Below are positions 55,936 to 63,985 of a stretch of DNA of 64,000 nucleotides, one piece after another. The stretch is from Vulcanimicrobiota bacterium (GTDB lineage Bacteria; Vulcanimicrobiota; Xenobia; Xenobiales; JADMJV01), in contig JAHBVR010000014.1 in NCBI GenBank assembly GCA_019637395.1, forward strand, positions 124,001 through 188,000, written 5' to 3'. The position numbers and the translations under genes are program-made. The notes under the pieces were generated by a model that searched no databases, was not told the DNA's origin, and was given only the letters and a program-made list of their open reading frames with translations. The number at the start of each line of letters is the position of its first letter. The first letter of the stretch is position 1.

Positions 55936-56280
55936 ATGGACAAGCTGGTGGAACGCATGGCTCTCGGCTTGCTGGGTTGGCTCAGCCCGGAGCCACTGCA
56001 TCAGCCCAAACCGCCGAAAGATCAGGGCTGTCCTCCGGATCTGCGCCAGGCGATCTGGGAAGAGGTGGTGTGCGCGCGTAAGGGTAAGCCATTTCTTACC
56101 CCGGCCCAGGATACGCTGCCCCGAGGCATGCGCCTGGTCATTCGTAGCGAAATCTACCGTCAGCTCGGCCTCAGCCTGCCCGATCCCGAAGCGACCCTGG
56201 CGCCGCTCCCGCAGCGAATGCTCAATATCATCCGCCACACCATCGGCATCTACTTGCAAGAGCCTATCCCCGAAGGCTGA
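55936..56280 (+). CDS. Small hypothetical protein
   Basis: 114 residues from ATG 55936. An amphipathic start MDKLVERMALGLLGWLSPEP, then a basic, charged body (IWEEVVCARKGKPFLTP, RLVIRSEIYRQLGLSLPDPE) and a helical end. It lacks a signal peptide. Its 3' end overlaps the convergent mug gene by 17 bp. No family is recognised. Confidence 0.5.
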   Translation: MDKLVERMALGLLGWLSPEPLHQPKPPKDQGCPPDLRQAIWEEVVCARKGKPFLTPAQDTLPRGMRLVIRSEIYRQLGLSLPDPEATLAPLPQRMLNIIRHTIGIYLQEPIPEG

Positions 56281-56827
56281 CCAAAAACTCGGCCAGCCGG
56301 TCGTAGCCGGCCACCAGCTCGGAGGGTTTGAAATGCGCGTTGGCGCCGCTGGGATTGGGCAGCACGTAGAGGGGAATTCCCTCCAGAGTCTGGGGCTGCA
56401 GCCCCCAGTCGGGTCTGGCTGGCGAACCCAGGCCATAGCGCAAAAATGGCCGGAACCCGGTCATGCCGTGGAAAGCCACCACCCGCGGCCGGCATTTTCG
56501 GAGAGTGGCGCATAACTGAGGCACGCCCTCCCGGTACATCTCGGGAGTGACCGAGCTGGCGCTGACGCTGGGGATCTTGACCACGTCGGTCAATCCGATG
56601 CCAAACTCGGGCAAGATCAGGTCGTGCTCGGGCCGCAAACGCTCGACCCCGAGCGCCCGGCAGATCGGCTGGCCCAGGCGTGAGGCGGAGAAGGCCGGCC
56701 AGAAGCGATTCTGGGGCCGGGCGAAATAATGTCCCCGGGCGACCGCATAGAGACTGGGATTGATGCCCACCAGGATCAGTTCAAGCCGGGAACCCAGGCG
56801 GTCGGGCAGAGTCTCCCGCTCAGGCAA
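56264..56827 (-). CDS. mug: Mug/TDG-family G:U(T) mismatch DNA glycosylase
   Basis: 187 residues. It removes uracil or thymine mispaired with G. Signature motifs: LILVGINPSLYAVARGHYFA (motif A, GINPS), RPQNRFWPAF, a middle GLTDVV and the second motif LPNPSGANAHFKP. The Asn in GINPS positions the water and the second motif inserts into the helix. Length matches E. coli Mug. It overlaps the ATPase stop by 8 bp, so it is the final gene of the His-rich ATPase operon, an odd pairing. Confidence 0.95.
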   Translation of the reverse strand: MPERETLPDRLGSRLELILVGINPSLYAVARGHYFARPQNRFWPAFSASRLGQPICRALGVERLRPEHDLILPEFGIGLTDVVKIPSVSASSVTPEMYREGVPQLCATLRKCRPRVVAFHGMTGFRPFLRYGLGSPARPDWGLQPQTLEGIPLYVLPNPSGANAHFKPSELVAGYDRLAEFLVSLRG

Positions 56828-59800
56828 CGGCCGGGCGCGTGCCCTTGAACAAGAGCAGAGTCAGACCGTTGCCGACCACCAGCAGCGTGCTGCCTTCGTG
56901 GAAGACCACCGCCTCGCTGATGTTCACCCAGCCGAAACAAGACGACATGACCAGCAGCCCGCTGACACCGATGGCGATGGCCAGGTTCTGCTTGATCACC
57001 AGCACCGAGCGGCGGGCCAACTGCACCGCGAAGGGCAGCGTTTCCAGGTTGTCGCCCATCAGCACTACATCGGCCGTTTCCAGGGCCACGTCGGAGCCGG
57101 CTCCGCCCATGGCCACGCCGATCGAGGCGGAGGCCAGCGCGGGTGCGTCGTTGACCCCGTCGCCGATCATGGCCACGGTGGACTGTTTGGCCAGCTCGCG
57201 CACGGCGTGCACCTTGTCTTCCGGCATCAGGGGGGCGCGCACTTCATCCACCCCGACTTCGCCGGCTACGGCTTTGGCCGTCACCAGGTTATCGCCGGAA
57301 AGCATGATGGTCTTTTTTACCCCCAGGTTGCGCAGTTGCTTGATGGTGTTGACCGCGTCCTTGCGGGCCACGTCGGCCAGACCCAGGATGCCCAGAAACT
57401 TCCCTCCGCGCTCCACCACCACGGCCGTGCGGCCGGATTCCTGCAGTTTGATGACGTCGTCATGCACCCACTGCGGGATCTGCTGACCCTCGAACAGGGA
57501 AAGACTGCCGACCTGGACCGCTTCGCCGTCCAGCTGACCGGACAGGCCTTTGCCCATCAGGGCGCGGGTCTGGCTGGCCAGCGGCACCGGGAAATTGCGT
57601 TTGCCGGCTTCGTCCACGATGGCTTTGGCCAGGGGATGGGAGGATTGATTTTCCAGAGCAGCGGCCGTGGCCAGGAGATCTTGCTCGCTGACGCCCTCGG
57701 CCGTCTGCACCACCACCACCTTGGGTTTGCCTTCGGTCAGCGTGCCGGTCTTGTCGAAAGCCACGGCGTTCAGGTTACCCAGGGACTCCAGGTAGCTGCC
57801 GCCCTTGATAAGTACGCCCGACTTGGCGGCGCGGGCCACCGCCGAGAGCACGGCCGCCGGGGTGGCGATGGCCAGCGCGCAGGGCGAAGCCGCCACCAGC
57901 ACCGAGATACCGCGTAAGACTGCGTCGGCAAAAGGCAGGTGGAAACCGAGCCAGAGCACCAGCGTGAGAGTGGGCGCGCCGGCCAGGGCGATGGGCACAA
58001 AGCGCTGCTCTACCCGGCGGGCGAAGAGCTGCGAGGGCCCCTTACGGGCCTCGGCCTCGGCCACCATGTCGACCACCCGGGCCAACACGGATTCTCCGCT
58101 CAGGCGAGTGACTTCCACCTCCAGAGTGCCCTCCACGTTGACGGTGCCGGCAAAGACGGATTCGCCCGGGCCTCGGGTCACGGGCACCGATTCGCCGGTA
58201 ACGGCCGCCTGATCCAGCGTGGAAATACCTTCGCGCACCACTCCGTCGATGGGCACACGGTCACCGGGACGAATGAGAACCCGGTCGCCGCGTAGCAACT
58301 GGCGAATGTGAATCGTTTCCAGCACTTCGCCGCGCTTGCGCAGGGCGTTTTCGGGACGCAGCTTGGTCAGCGACTCGATGGATTTGCGAGCCTTGTCCAT
58401 GGCCCGGTGTTCCAGAGCGTGGGCCAGGCTGAAGAGGAAGAGCAGAAAGCCGCCCTCAAACAGTTTACCCAGAATGCCGGCGCCGACCGCGGCCAGGATC
58501 ATCAGGGCTTCGATGTCGGCACGGCCCTGCATGGCCGAATTCCAGGCGCCGCGCACGGCGAAGAAGCCGCCGCACAGCATGGACAGGAAGTAGAAAACCT
58601 GGGGCAACCACACGTCGCCCACGTGGAAATGGCCGAGCAGGAAGCCCACCGTCAGCAGTAAGCCGGCCGCGCAGCAGAGCGGCATTTCCAGCAGGGGAGC
58701 CAACCCTGAGCCGTGAGCGTGGCAGGAGCAGGCGTGGCCTTTCTGGGGCTCTTCCAGCTCATAGCCGGAATTACGCACGCGCGCCTCCAGCTGTTTCAAG
58801 TTGGTCGTCTTGGTATCGTATTCGATGACCACGCGCTCGGCCGCATAGGAAACGTTGGCCTGGATCACACCTTTGCTGCGGGTTAGAATATGCTCGACCA
58901 CGGCCGCGCAGGTGGACGAATCCATGCCGCGCACGAACCAGCTCTTGGCCTGATAGCGCGAAGCCACCTGTTCGCTGGCCAGCTTGGCCAGGCCCACCGC
59001 TTCTTCCAGGCCGATCTGCCCGGGCTCGTAGTGCAGGCAGAGCTCGGGAATGGACTGGTCGCGGCGCACGTGGGCCCGGGTGATGCCGGCCCGGGCCTGC
59101 AGTTCTTCCACCAATTTCTCGGTGCGGCCGTGCTCGTCGGTTTCGCCTGGAAGCAGATCGGCCAGCCGGAACTGGCAGGCCCAACCTCCATCCTCGGCGG
59201 GGCGAGTGGTGTGCTGCCGGGTGGGCGGCGGGCCGTGATCGTGACCGCAGGAATCATGACCATGCCCGTGCCCGCTGTGCGAGTGATCGTGGCCGCAACT
59301 GCCGTGGTCGTGGCCATGGCCGCTGTGCGAATGATCGTGGCCGCAACTGCCGTGGTCGTGACCATGCCCATTGTGAGAATGATCGTGGCCACAACTGGAG
59401 TGAGCGTGACCGTGCCCGCTGTGGGTGTGGGTATTGCTGGCCACAAAGGCGGCCACCACGGCCCGGGCCGCAGCCTCTCGGGGATCGCCGCCCACCTCGG
59501 CCACGGCCGTATGCCCATGCCCGCTGTGGGAATGGTCGTGGCCGCACTGTGAATGGTCGTGGCCGCAACTGGAGTGGTGATGGCCGCTTACCGAATGGTC
59601 GTGGCCGCAGGGGCCGCCTGTTTCGTGGTCGTGGCCGCAGCAACCGGTGGCGCACTCCTTATGGTCGTGCTCGCAGGCCGAATGATCGTGGGCGCAATTT
59701 TCATGGCCACATGGCCCGCCCGTCTCGTGGTCATGTCCGCAACACTTTTCGGCGTGAACGTGGTCGCAGCCGGAGTGGTCGTGCCCGCAAGCCGAGTGGT

Positions 59801-59996
59801 CATGGCCCACACCCGAATGATCGTGGCCGCAGGCGCCGCCCGTCTGGTGGTCGTGGCCGCAGCAGCCCACCGCGCACTCCTTGTGCTCGTGCTCGCAGAC
59901 GGAATGATCGTGCGCGCAATTTTCATGGCCGCAAGGCCCGCCCGTCTCGTGGTCATGTCCGCAACATGGCTTTTCGCTCGATTTGGTGTTAGCCAT
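56820..59996 (-). CDS. P1B-type metal-transporting ATPase with giant His-rich N-terminus
   Basis: 1058 residues. Residues 1-270 are repeated GHDH/CGHDHSHSGHG modules containing about 60 His and many Cys, a metal-sponge region far longer than usual. An HMA-like domain follows (about 360-420, SSTCAAVVEHILTRSKGVIQ), lacking the first Cys of CxxC. Core P-type motifs: AAVTGESVPVTRGPG, ASPCALAIA (SPC, about 703), DKTGTLTEGK (about 750), MLSGDN, GDGVNDAPAL. The last membrane region has FHEGSTLLVVGNG, and SPC plus HEGxT is typical of the P1B-4 group (Co/Zn and related metals). It is preceded by two vWA genes and followed by mug. Confidence 0.93.
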   Translation of the reverse strand: MANTKSSEKPCCGHDHETGGPCGHENCAHDHSVCEHEHKECAVGCCGHDHQTGGACGHDHSGVGHDHSACGHDHSGCDHVHAEKCCGHDHETGGPCGHENCAHDHSACEHDHKECATGCCGHDHETGGPCGHDHSVSGHHHSSCGHDHSQCGHDHSHSGHGHTAVAEVGGDPREAAARAVVAAFVASNTHTHSGHGHAHSSCGHDHSHNGHGHDHGSCGHDHSHSGHGHDHGSCGHDHSHSGHGHGHDSCGHDHGPPPTRQHTTRPAEDGGWACQFRLADLLPGETDEHGRTEKLVEELQARAGITRAHVRRDQSIPELCLHYEPGQIGLEEAVGLAKLASEQVASRYQAKSWFVRGMDSSTCAAVVEHILTRSKGVIQANVSYAAERVVIEYDTKTTNLKQLEARVRNSGYELEEPQKGHACSCHAHGSGLAPLLEMPLCCAAGLLLTVGFLLGHFHVGDVWLPQVFYFLSMLCGGFFAVRGAWNSAMQGRADIEALMILAAVGAGILGKLFEGGFLLFLFSLAHALEHRAMDKARKSIESLTKLRPENALRKRGEVLETIHIRQLLRGDRVLIRPGDRVPIDGVVREGISTLDQAAVTGESVPVTRGPGESVFAGTVNVEGTLEVEVTRLSGESVLARVVDMVAEAEARKGPSQLFARRVEQRFVPIALAGAPTLTLVLWLGFHLPFADAVLRGISVLVAASPCALAIATPAAVLSAVARAAKSGVLIKGGSYLESLGNLNAVAFDKTGTLTEGKPKVVVVQTAEGVSEQDLLATAAALENQSSHPLAKAIVDEAGKRNFPVPLASQTRALMGKGLSGQLDGEAVQVGSLSLFEGQQIPQWVHDDVIKLQESGRTAVVVERGGKFLGILGLADVARKDAVNTIKQLRNLGVKKTIMLSGDNLVTAKAVAGEVGVDEVRAPLMPEDKVHAVRELAKQSTVAMIGDGVNDAPALASASIGVAMGGAGSDVALETADVVLMGDNLETLPFAVQLARRSVLVIKQNLAIAIGVSGLLVMSSCFGWVNISEAVVFHEGSTLLVVGNGLTLLLFKGTRPAVA
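59230..59990. repeat. DNA repeats encoding the His-rich region
   Basis: Units of about 36 to 60 bp with the core TCGTGGCCGCAACT and its variants recur through the 5' third of the ATPase gene, and two larger blocks (CGHDHETGGPCGHENCAHDH and its near-copy) are duplicated. They indicate growth by internal duplication and may vary in length between strains. Confidence 0.75.
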
Positions 59997-60019
59997 GCTG
60001 AATGGACCTCCGAAGGGAA

Positions 60020-60982
60020 TTAGTGGCCGTGGCCGTGCCGCCGGGGAGGCGGAGCAGCTTGAGGCGGAGCCTGGTGATGGTCATCATCGTCGTCGTCGTC
60101 ATCGTGTTCCTCGGGCAAGGGTTGCGTAAAGCGCTGCCCTTCAATTTCGAGAGTGAAGGCTGTGCACCCCTCGGGAACGTCAAATTCTAGCACGGCCGGC
60201 AGGCGTCCCTCGTATTCTTTGATCAAGGATCCGTCATTGGAGTAGATTTTGCCGCCCGCACCCACCGTCATGGTCGAGTCGACCAGCACGGCCACCAACT
60301 CGGCCATTTCCTCCATCTTATCGGCCACGCGGTGGCACCAGAGGTGTCCCACCCCCGGGTACTCGGCGTGGCACAGTTCCTCCATCTGCTCTTCGTCCAC
60401 TTTGGAGCCCACGCCCAGCAGCACGAAATTCAGCATCGGCAAGCGTCCGGCCGTGATCTCCCGGGCCACCTGGGCCGAGTAGGCTTTGCAGTCTTCGGCG
60501 TCGTTGACCTGGCTGTCGGTGATGATCACGGCCAGACCACGCTTGGCCCCCTTGCCTACTTCCTCGCGAATATGGGCGATGTAATCGCGCAGTACCGGCA
60601 AAAGCACGGTGGCCTTGCCGTAGAACTTGGGCCCCGGGAACTTATATTCCTCGGCCTTAGCGCCGTCCAGGTCACCCAATGGCTCCAGTTGAGAACCGTC
60701 CCCGGTGGCCCAATAGGCGGTGCGCAGGAAGCCGTCCTTATCCTTGGTGGCCAGATATTGCAGCATCCAGCGCATCTGCGGCTCTACCTGGTTGCGCACC
60801 GGACCGAGCTTGGCCAGGATGCCGCGCGGTCCGTATTCGTTTTCCATGCTGGCCGAGCCGTCCATATACAGGGCCACGTCCAGCCCTTCCACGGTGGGAT
60901 CGTGCAGCAGAGTGGCGATGACGTGACCGCCTTTGTTGTGCACGTCCGAAAACGGCTTTACGATAACTTCATGTCCACTCAT
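60020..60982 (-). CDS. vWA-domain protein with acidic/His tail (paralogue 2)
   Basis: 320 residues, cytosolic. The von Willebrand factor A fold has a MIDAS start in LDVALYMDGSASMENEYG (DGSxS) and ITDSQVNDAEDCK (third MIDAS acid). The C-terminus is a low-complexity tail, EEHDDDDDDDDHHQ, then Pro-rich and HGHGH, suited to bind divalent metal. About half of the residues match the gene at 61000, so the two arose by tandem duplication. Spacing of 17 bp and 23 bp to neighbours places it in the operon with the ATPase. It probably senses or buffers metal, but no interaction is shown. Confidence 0.85.
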   Translation of the reverse strand: MSGHEVIVKPFSDVHNKGGHVIATLLHDPTVEGLDVALYMDGSASMENEYGPRGILAKLGPVRNQVEPQMRWMLQYLATKDKDGFLRTAYWATGDGSQLEPLGDLDGAKAEEYKFPGPKFYGKATVLLPVLRDYIAHIREEVGKGAKRGLAVIITDSQVNDAEDCKAYSAQVAREITAGRLPMLNFVLLGVGSKVDEEQMEELCHAEYPGVGHLWCHRVADKMEEMAELVAVLVDSTMTVGAGGKIYSNDGSLIKEYEGRLPAVLEFDVPEGCTAFTLEIEGQRFTQPLPEEHDDDDDDDDHHQAPPQAAPPPRRHGHGH

Positions 60983-60999
60983 CGCTCTACTCCTCCAGG

Positions 61000-61935
61000 T
61001 TAATCGTCGTCGTCATCGTCGTGGTGTTCTTCTTCGGGAATCACCTGGGTGTGTTTCTGGCCGCTGACCTCCAGAGTGAAGCTCTTGCAGCCTTCGTAGA
61101 CCGAGAATTCCAGCACGGCGGGCAGGCGGGCCTCGTAGACCTTGACCACCTGACCCCTGTCGTCGTAGACGGTGCCGCCGGCGGCCACGGTCATATTCTC
61201 ATCCACCAGCACGGCCACCAGTTGAGCCACCTCGGTGATCTCCTCGGCGATGCGGTGGCACCACATATGGCCGAGACCGGGATATTCAGTGTGGCAGATT
61301 TCCTCGAGCTGTTCCTCGTTGACGCCTTTACCGACGCCCACCAGCACGAAATTCATCTTGGGCAGCCGCCCGGCCACGATGTCGGCGGCCAGCTGCTTGC
61401 TGTAGGCCTTGACTTCGCTGGCGTCGTGCAGCTCACCATCGGTTATGATGACGGCGCACCCCTGCTTGGCCCCCTCCTGCACCTGGCTGCGCATATATTG
61501 GACGTAGTCTTTCAAGGCCGGCACCAGCATGGTGCGCCGTCCCATTTTGATAGGGCCGGGAAACTTATGTTTCTTGGCATCGATACCGCTCAGCTCGCCG
61601 ATGACTTCGATCTGGCCGCCGCCTTCGCCGCAGGCCCAGTAGGCCACGCGCAGCAGGCCGTTGCGGTCTTTGGTGGCCAGGTATTCCAGCATCCAGTGCA
61701 CCTGAGGCTCCACCATGTTGGGCAGAATTTCTGGAGGTTTGCTAGTGATCCATTCCCAAAACGAGCGAGTCTTGGCCTTGTTTTCATATTCGTCGCTCAT
61801 ACTGGCGGAACCATCCATATAGATGGCCATATCCAGGCCCTCCACGGTGGGATCGTGCAACAGCGTGGCGCGCACGACGCCGTCCTCGACGTGAAGATCC
61901 GAAAAGATTCCTGTAGGGCGTTCGTGTTCTGACAT
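61000..61935 (-). CDS. vWA-domain protein with acidic tail (paralogue 1)
   Basis: 311 residues. Its MIDAS motif is in GLDMAIYMDGSASMSDEYEN, with IITDGELHDASEVKAYSKQL. It shares long matches with the 60020 product (for example 'LLHDPTVEGLD' and the 'ELVAVLVD' region) and the 'RLPAVLEF.V.EGC..FTLE' C-terminal segment. The tail is EEEHHDDDDDD. It lacks the extended His tail of its partner. The start at 61935 is 43 bp after the proline-rich gene. Confidence 0.85.
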   Translation of the reverse strand: MSEHERPTGIFSDLHVEDGVVRATLLHDPTVEGLDMAIYMDGSASMSDEYENKAKTRSFWEWITSKPPEILPNMVEPQVHWMLEYLATKDRNGLLRVAYWACGEGGGQIEVIGELSGIDAKKHKFPGPIKMGRRTMLVPALKDYVQYMRSQVQEGAKQGCAVIITDGELHDASEVKAYSKQLAADIVAGRLPKMNFVLVGVGKGVNEEQLEEICHTEYPGLGHMWCHRIAEEITEVAQLVAVLVDENMTVAAGGTVYDDRGQVVKVYEARLPAVLEFSVYEGCKSFTLEVSGQKHTQVIPEEEHHDDDDDD

Positions 61936-61978
61936 CAGTAAACTCCAACCAATGAGGGTCAGAGCCGATTCTCAGTAG

Positions 61979-63100
61979 TTACTCGAAGTCCTTTGCCCAA
62001 TCGGGCTTTCCGGCCGGCTTGGGAGGGGGTGGAGGAGTATAAGTTTTCGTTTTTTTTGGAGGAGGAGGCCCCGGCCTGGGCGCTGGTCCGCCTCCAAAGT
62101 CACTCATCCAGTCGTTGGCAGAGGTGCTCGGTAACTGCGGAGCGGGCGGCGGTGGCGGAGCCTTGGGTATGGAAGGACTGGTGGTCATGGTAAGGGGTGG
62201 AGGCGGCGGCGGCAGCAGAGCCTTCATACGATAGGGAATTGGCTCGAAAACCGAAGCCAGCGTTTCTCGGCCCAGCTTCACATAGTCCGCCAGCGTGGCT
62301 TCGGGCGGCAAGCTAAAGCCCTGCCCGGTCAAATTGCCGAACATTTTGAGCATGCGGCCGGCCAGCGTGCCGCGATTCATGTTGCTGATAGCCCGGTCCT
62401 GGACAATCTCATAGCCCTGCTGCTTCAGCTCGGCGATTAACAAAGAACGGCTCGGCACCGGCAAATTGAGCAACGAAAAGGGAGCTTTGGGCTTCATTTC
62501 CTTCATGTCGTTCTGAATGGTCTGCAGGCACTCGAAAAAGGCCATTTTCATCCATTCTTCATTGCCGATGCCGGCCGCCCGCAGTTCCGCCGGCGGCACG
62601 GCGTAGGCCAGAATCAGACCGCGTCCCTGGCGTAGCGACTCTTCGCTATCCCCGGGCAAAGCCAGCCCATAAAAAGCGCCGTTGGAATAGCGAAACGGAT
62701 TCTGCACGGCCTCGCACAGGGCATAGAGCAATTCGCTGACGCGCAGCACCAGTTCACCTTCACCCTGTTGCCCATCGTCAAAAAGAGTTCCGGACAGGCG
62801 GGCCATGCGCTGGCCCTTCTCGCCCTCATCCGTGTCCAGGGTCTTCACATTCATCAAGGCATAGTCGGAAAACCACATCTTGCGGACCTGGGGCACGCTC
62901 ACTCGGTGGCAGGCCACTTCGTTCTTTACCTCACGGGGTAGAGCCGAATCGCTCAGCACCTCCCGCAGTTGACCATCGTTGCACAGAGTGACCAGCCGGT
63001 TACTGAAGATATCCAGCGCATGCTCAGGCCAGATCGCCTCCGATAAAGGAGTCTGCCGCTCCAGCTCATCGGCATGGGGAATGAAGTTGCTCGGTACCAT
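61979..63100 (-). CDS. Hypothetical protein with proline-rich tail
   Basis: 373 residues. The N-terminal 280 are a mixed globular domain without known motifs (FIPHADELERQTPLSEAIWP, VSVPQVRKMWFSDYALMNVK, AFFECLQTIQNDMKEMKPKA). The tail has long proline runs (ALLPPPPPPLTM, KAPPPPPAPQ) interrupted by two similar motifs, NDWMSDFGG and PDWAKDFE (DWxxDF), at about 318 and at the end. Repeated DWxxDF could be a docking motif. It is the second gene of the operon, 4 bp from the methyltransferase stop, and precedes the vWA genes. Confidence 0.75.
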   Translation of the reverse strand: MVPSNFIPHADELERQTPLSEAIWPEHALDIFSNRLVTLCNDGQLREVLSDSALPREVKNEVACHRVSVPQVRKMWFSDYALMNVKTLDTDEGEKGQRMARLSGTLFDDGQQGEGELVLRVSELLYALCEAVQNPFRYSNGAFYGLALPGDSEESLRQGRGLILAYAVPPAELRAAGIGNEEWMKMAFFECLQTIQNDMKEMKPKAPFSLLNLPVPSRSLLIAELKQQGYEIVQDRAISNMNRGTLAGRMLKMFGNLTGQGFSLPPEATLADYVKLGRETLASVFEPIPYRMKALLPPPPPPLTMTTSPSIPKAPPPPPAPQLPSTSANDWMSDFGGGPAPRPGPPPPKKTKTYTPPPPPKPAGKPDWAKDFE

Positions 63101-63104
63101 CGTG

Positions 63105-63839
63105 TCAGGGGCTTCTACGCAGACCCGCCGTTCCCATCTCGGCCCGCATGGCCAGGTATTCCTCGGTCCACCGGCCCTGGGAGTCGCGGATCACAAAAGG
63201 AGCCGGATCCTTTCGTTCGCCCTCGAAGCCACACACAAACAAAGCCACGGTCGGCTCCAGGTGGGCGCGAAAAAACACCGCCTGACGGGAAAGCAGCCGC
63301 AGGCCGGCCGCGTCAATCGCCTGCTCCGGCCGGGGGTCGCCGGCCGCGTGCACGAATACAAAACGCCCGTCCGGCAGCAGATGCTCGGCCGCTACCCGCC
63401 CATAGTCAAAGACGTCGCCGTGCAATTCGCAGCGAGCCGCCGCCCGTTGCGGGTGGGGCGAAACAGTGGCCCGGCCCGGCGGAAAATAAGGCGGACTGCC
63501 CGTCACCAGCGGAAATTTCCCCAACTCCAGGGGCTGGCGCAAATCCTGGCGCAAAAAACGCACCCGGTCCTGCAACTGATTCTGCTCGACCGTCTTTAAA
63601 GCCAACTGATAACTCAACTGCTGCACCTCGACCCCGGTCAAAACCGCTGCCGGCAAGCGCCACAGCGCCAACAACCCGACGCTGCCCAGCCCGCTGCCCA
63701 AATCGAGAATTTCCCGCGCCTCCGGACAGACCCGGGCGGCCGTCCAGGCGGTCAGCACATCGTCAGCCGAAAAACGGTGCCCCCCCTTGAGCTGATAAAT
63801 CTTCCAGGCACCGGCCAGATGATCGAGAGTCTCCTGCAT
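63105..63839 (-). CDS. tRNA adenine methyltransferase-like protein (TrmN6/YfiC type)
   Basis: 244 residues from ATG 63839. The SAM motif I region is ILDLGSGLGSVGLLALW. The catalytic motif reads GSPPYFPPG, against the N6-adenine 'NPPY' of TrmN6, with Asn replaced by Ser. The segment after it (ATVSPHPQRAAARCELHG) matches the 'r..ar.E' block of that family. N-terminal LKGGHRFSADDVLTAW is also typical ('G.rfs.DsvLLa'). It likely methylates A37 of tRNA-Val or a related RNA. It heads the operon. The Ser at the motif is worth checking. Confidence 0.8.
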   Translation of the reverse strand: MQETLDHLAGAWKIYQLKGGHRFSADDVLTAWTAARVCPEAREILDLGSGLGSVGLLALWRLPAAVLTGVEVQQLSYQLALKTVEQNQLQDRVRFLRQDLRQPLELGKFPLVTGSPPYFPPGRATVSPHPQRAAARCELHGDVFDYGRVAAEHLLPDGRFVFVHAAGDPRPEQAIDAAGLRLLSRQAVFFRAHLEPTVALFVCGFEGERKDPAPFVIRDSQGRWTEEYLAMRAEMGTAGLRRSP

Positions 63840-63852
63840 ACTACACTCCTTC

Positions 63853-63985
63853 TGCCCGCCTCCAGGCGAGGCTTTGCCTCGGCCCCAGCCGGGCACCCCT
63901 GGCGTAGGCCGCCTGGCCGCCTCCAGGCGAGGCAAAGCCTCAGCCCCAGCCGGGCCCCCCCGCCTCCACGAGGCAAAGCCTCGCC
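63853..63985. repeat. Three REP-like GC hairpin repeats at the window end
   Basis: GCCCGCCTCCAGGCGAGGCT... (63853-63891), GGCCGCCTCCAGGCGAGGCA... (63915-63955), and CGCCTCCACGAGGCAAAGCC (63960-63979) are copies of the 32619-32659 element, with the inner stem GAGGC-(TTT or AAA)-GCCTC. They lie upstream of the methyltransferase gene and continue to the window edge. Confidence 0.75.

Noticed and set aside
59549-60023. Plus-strand frames across the His-rich ATPase region
   Set aside because: They arise from the complement of His codons (Val/Ala/Met-rich), with no start signal.
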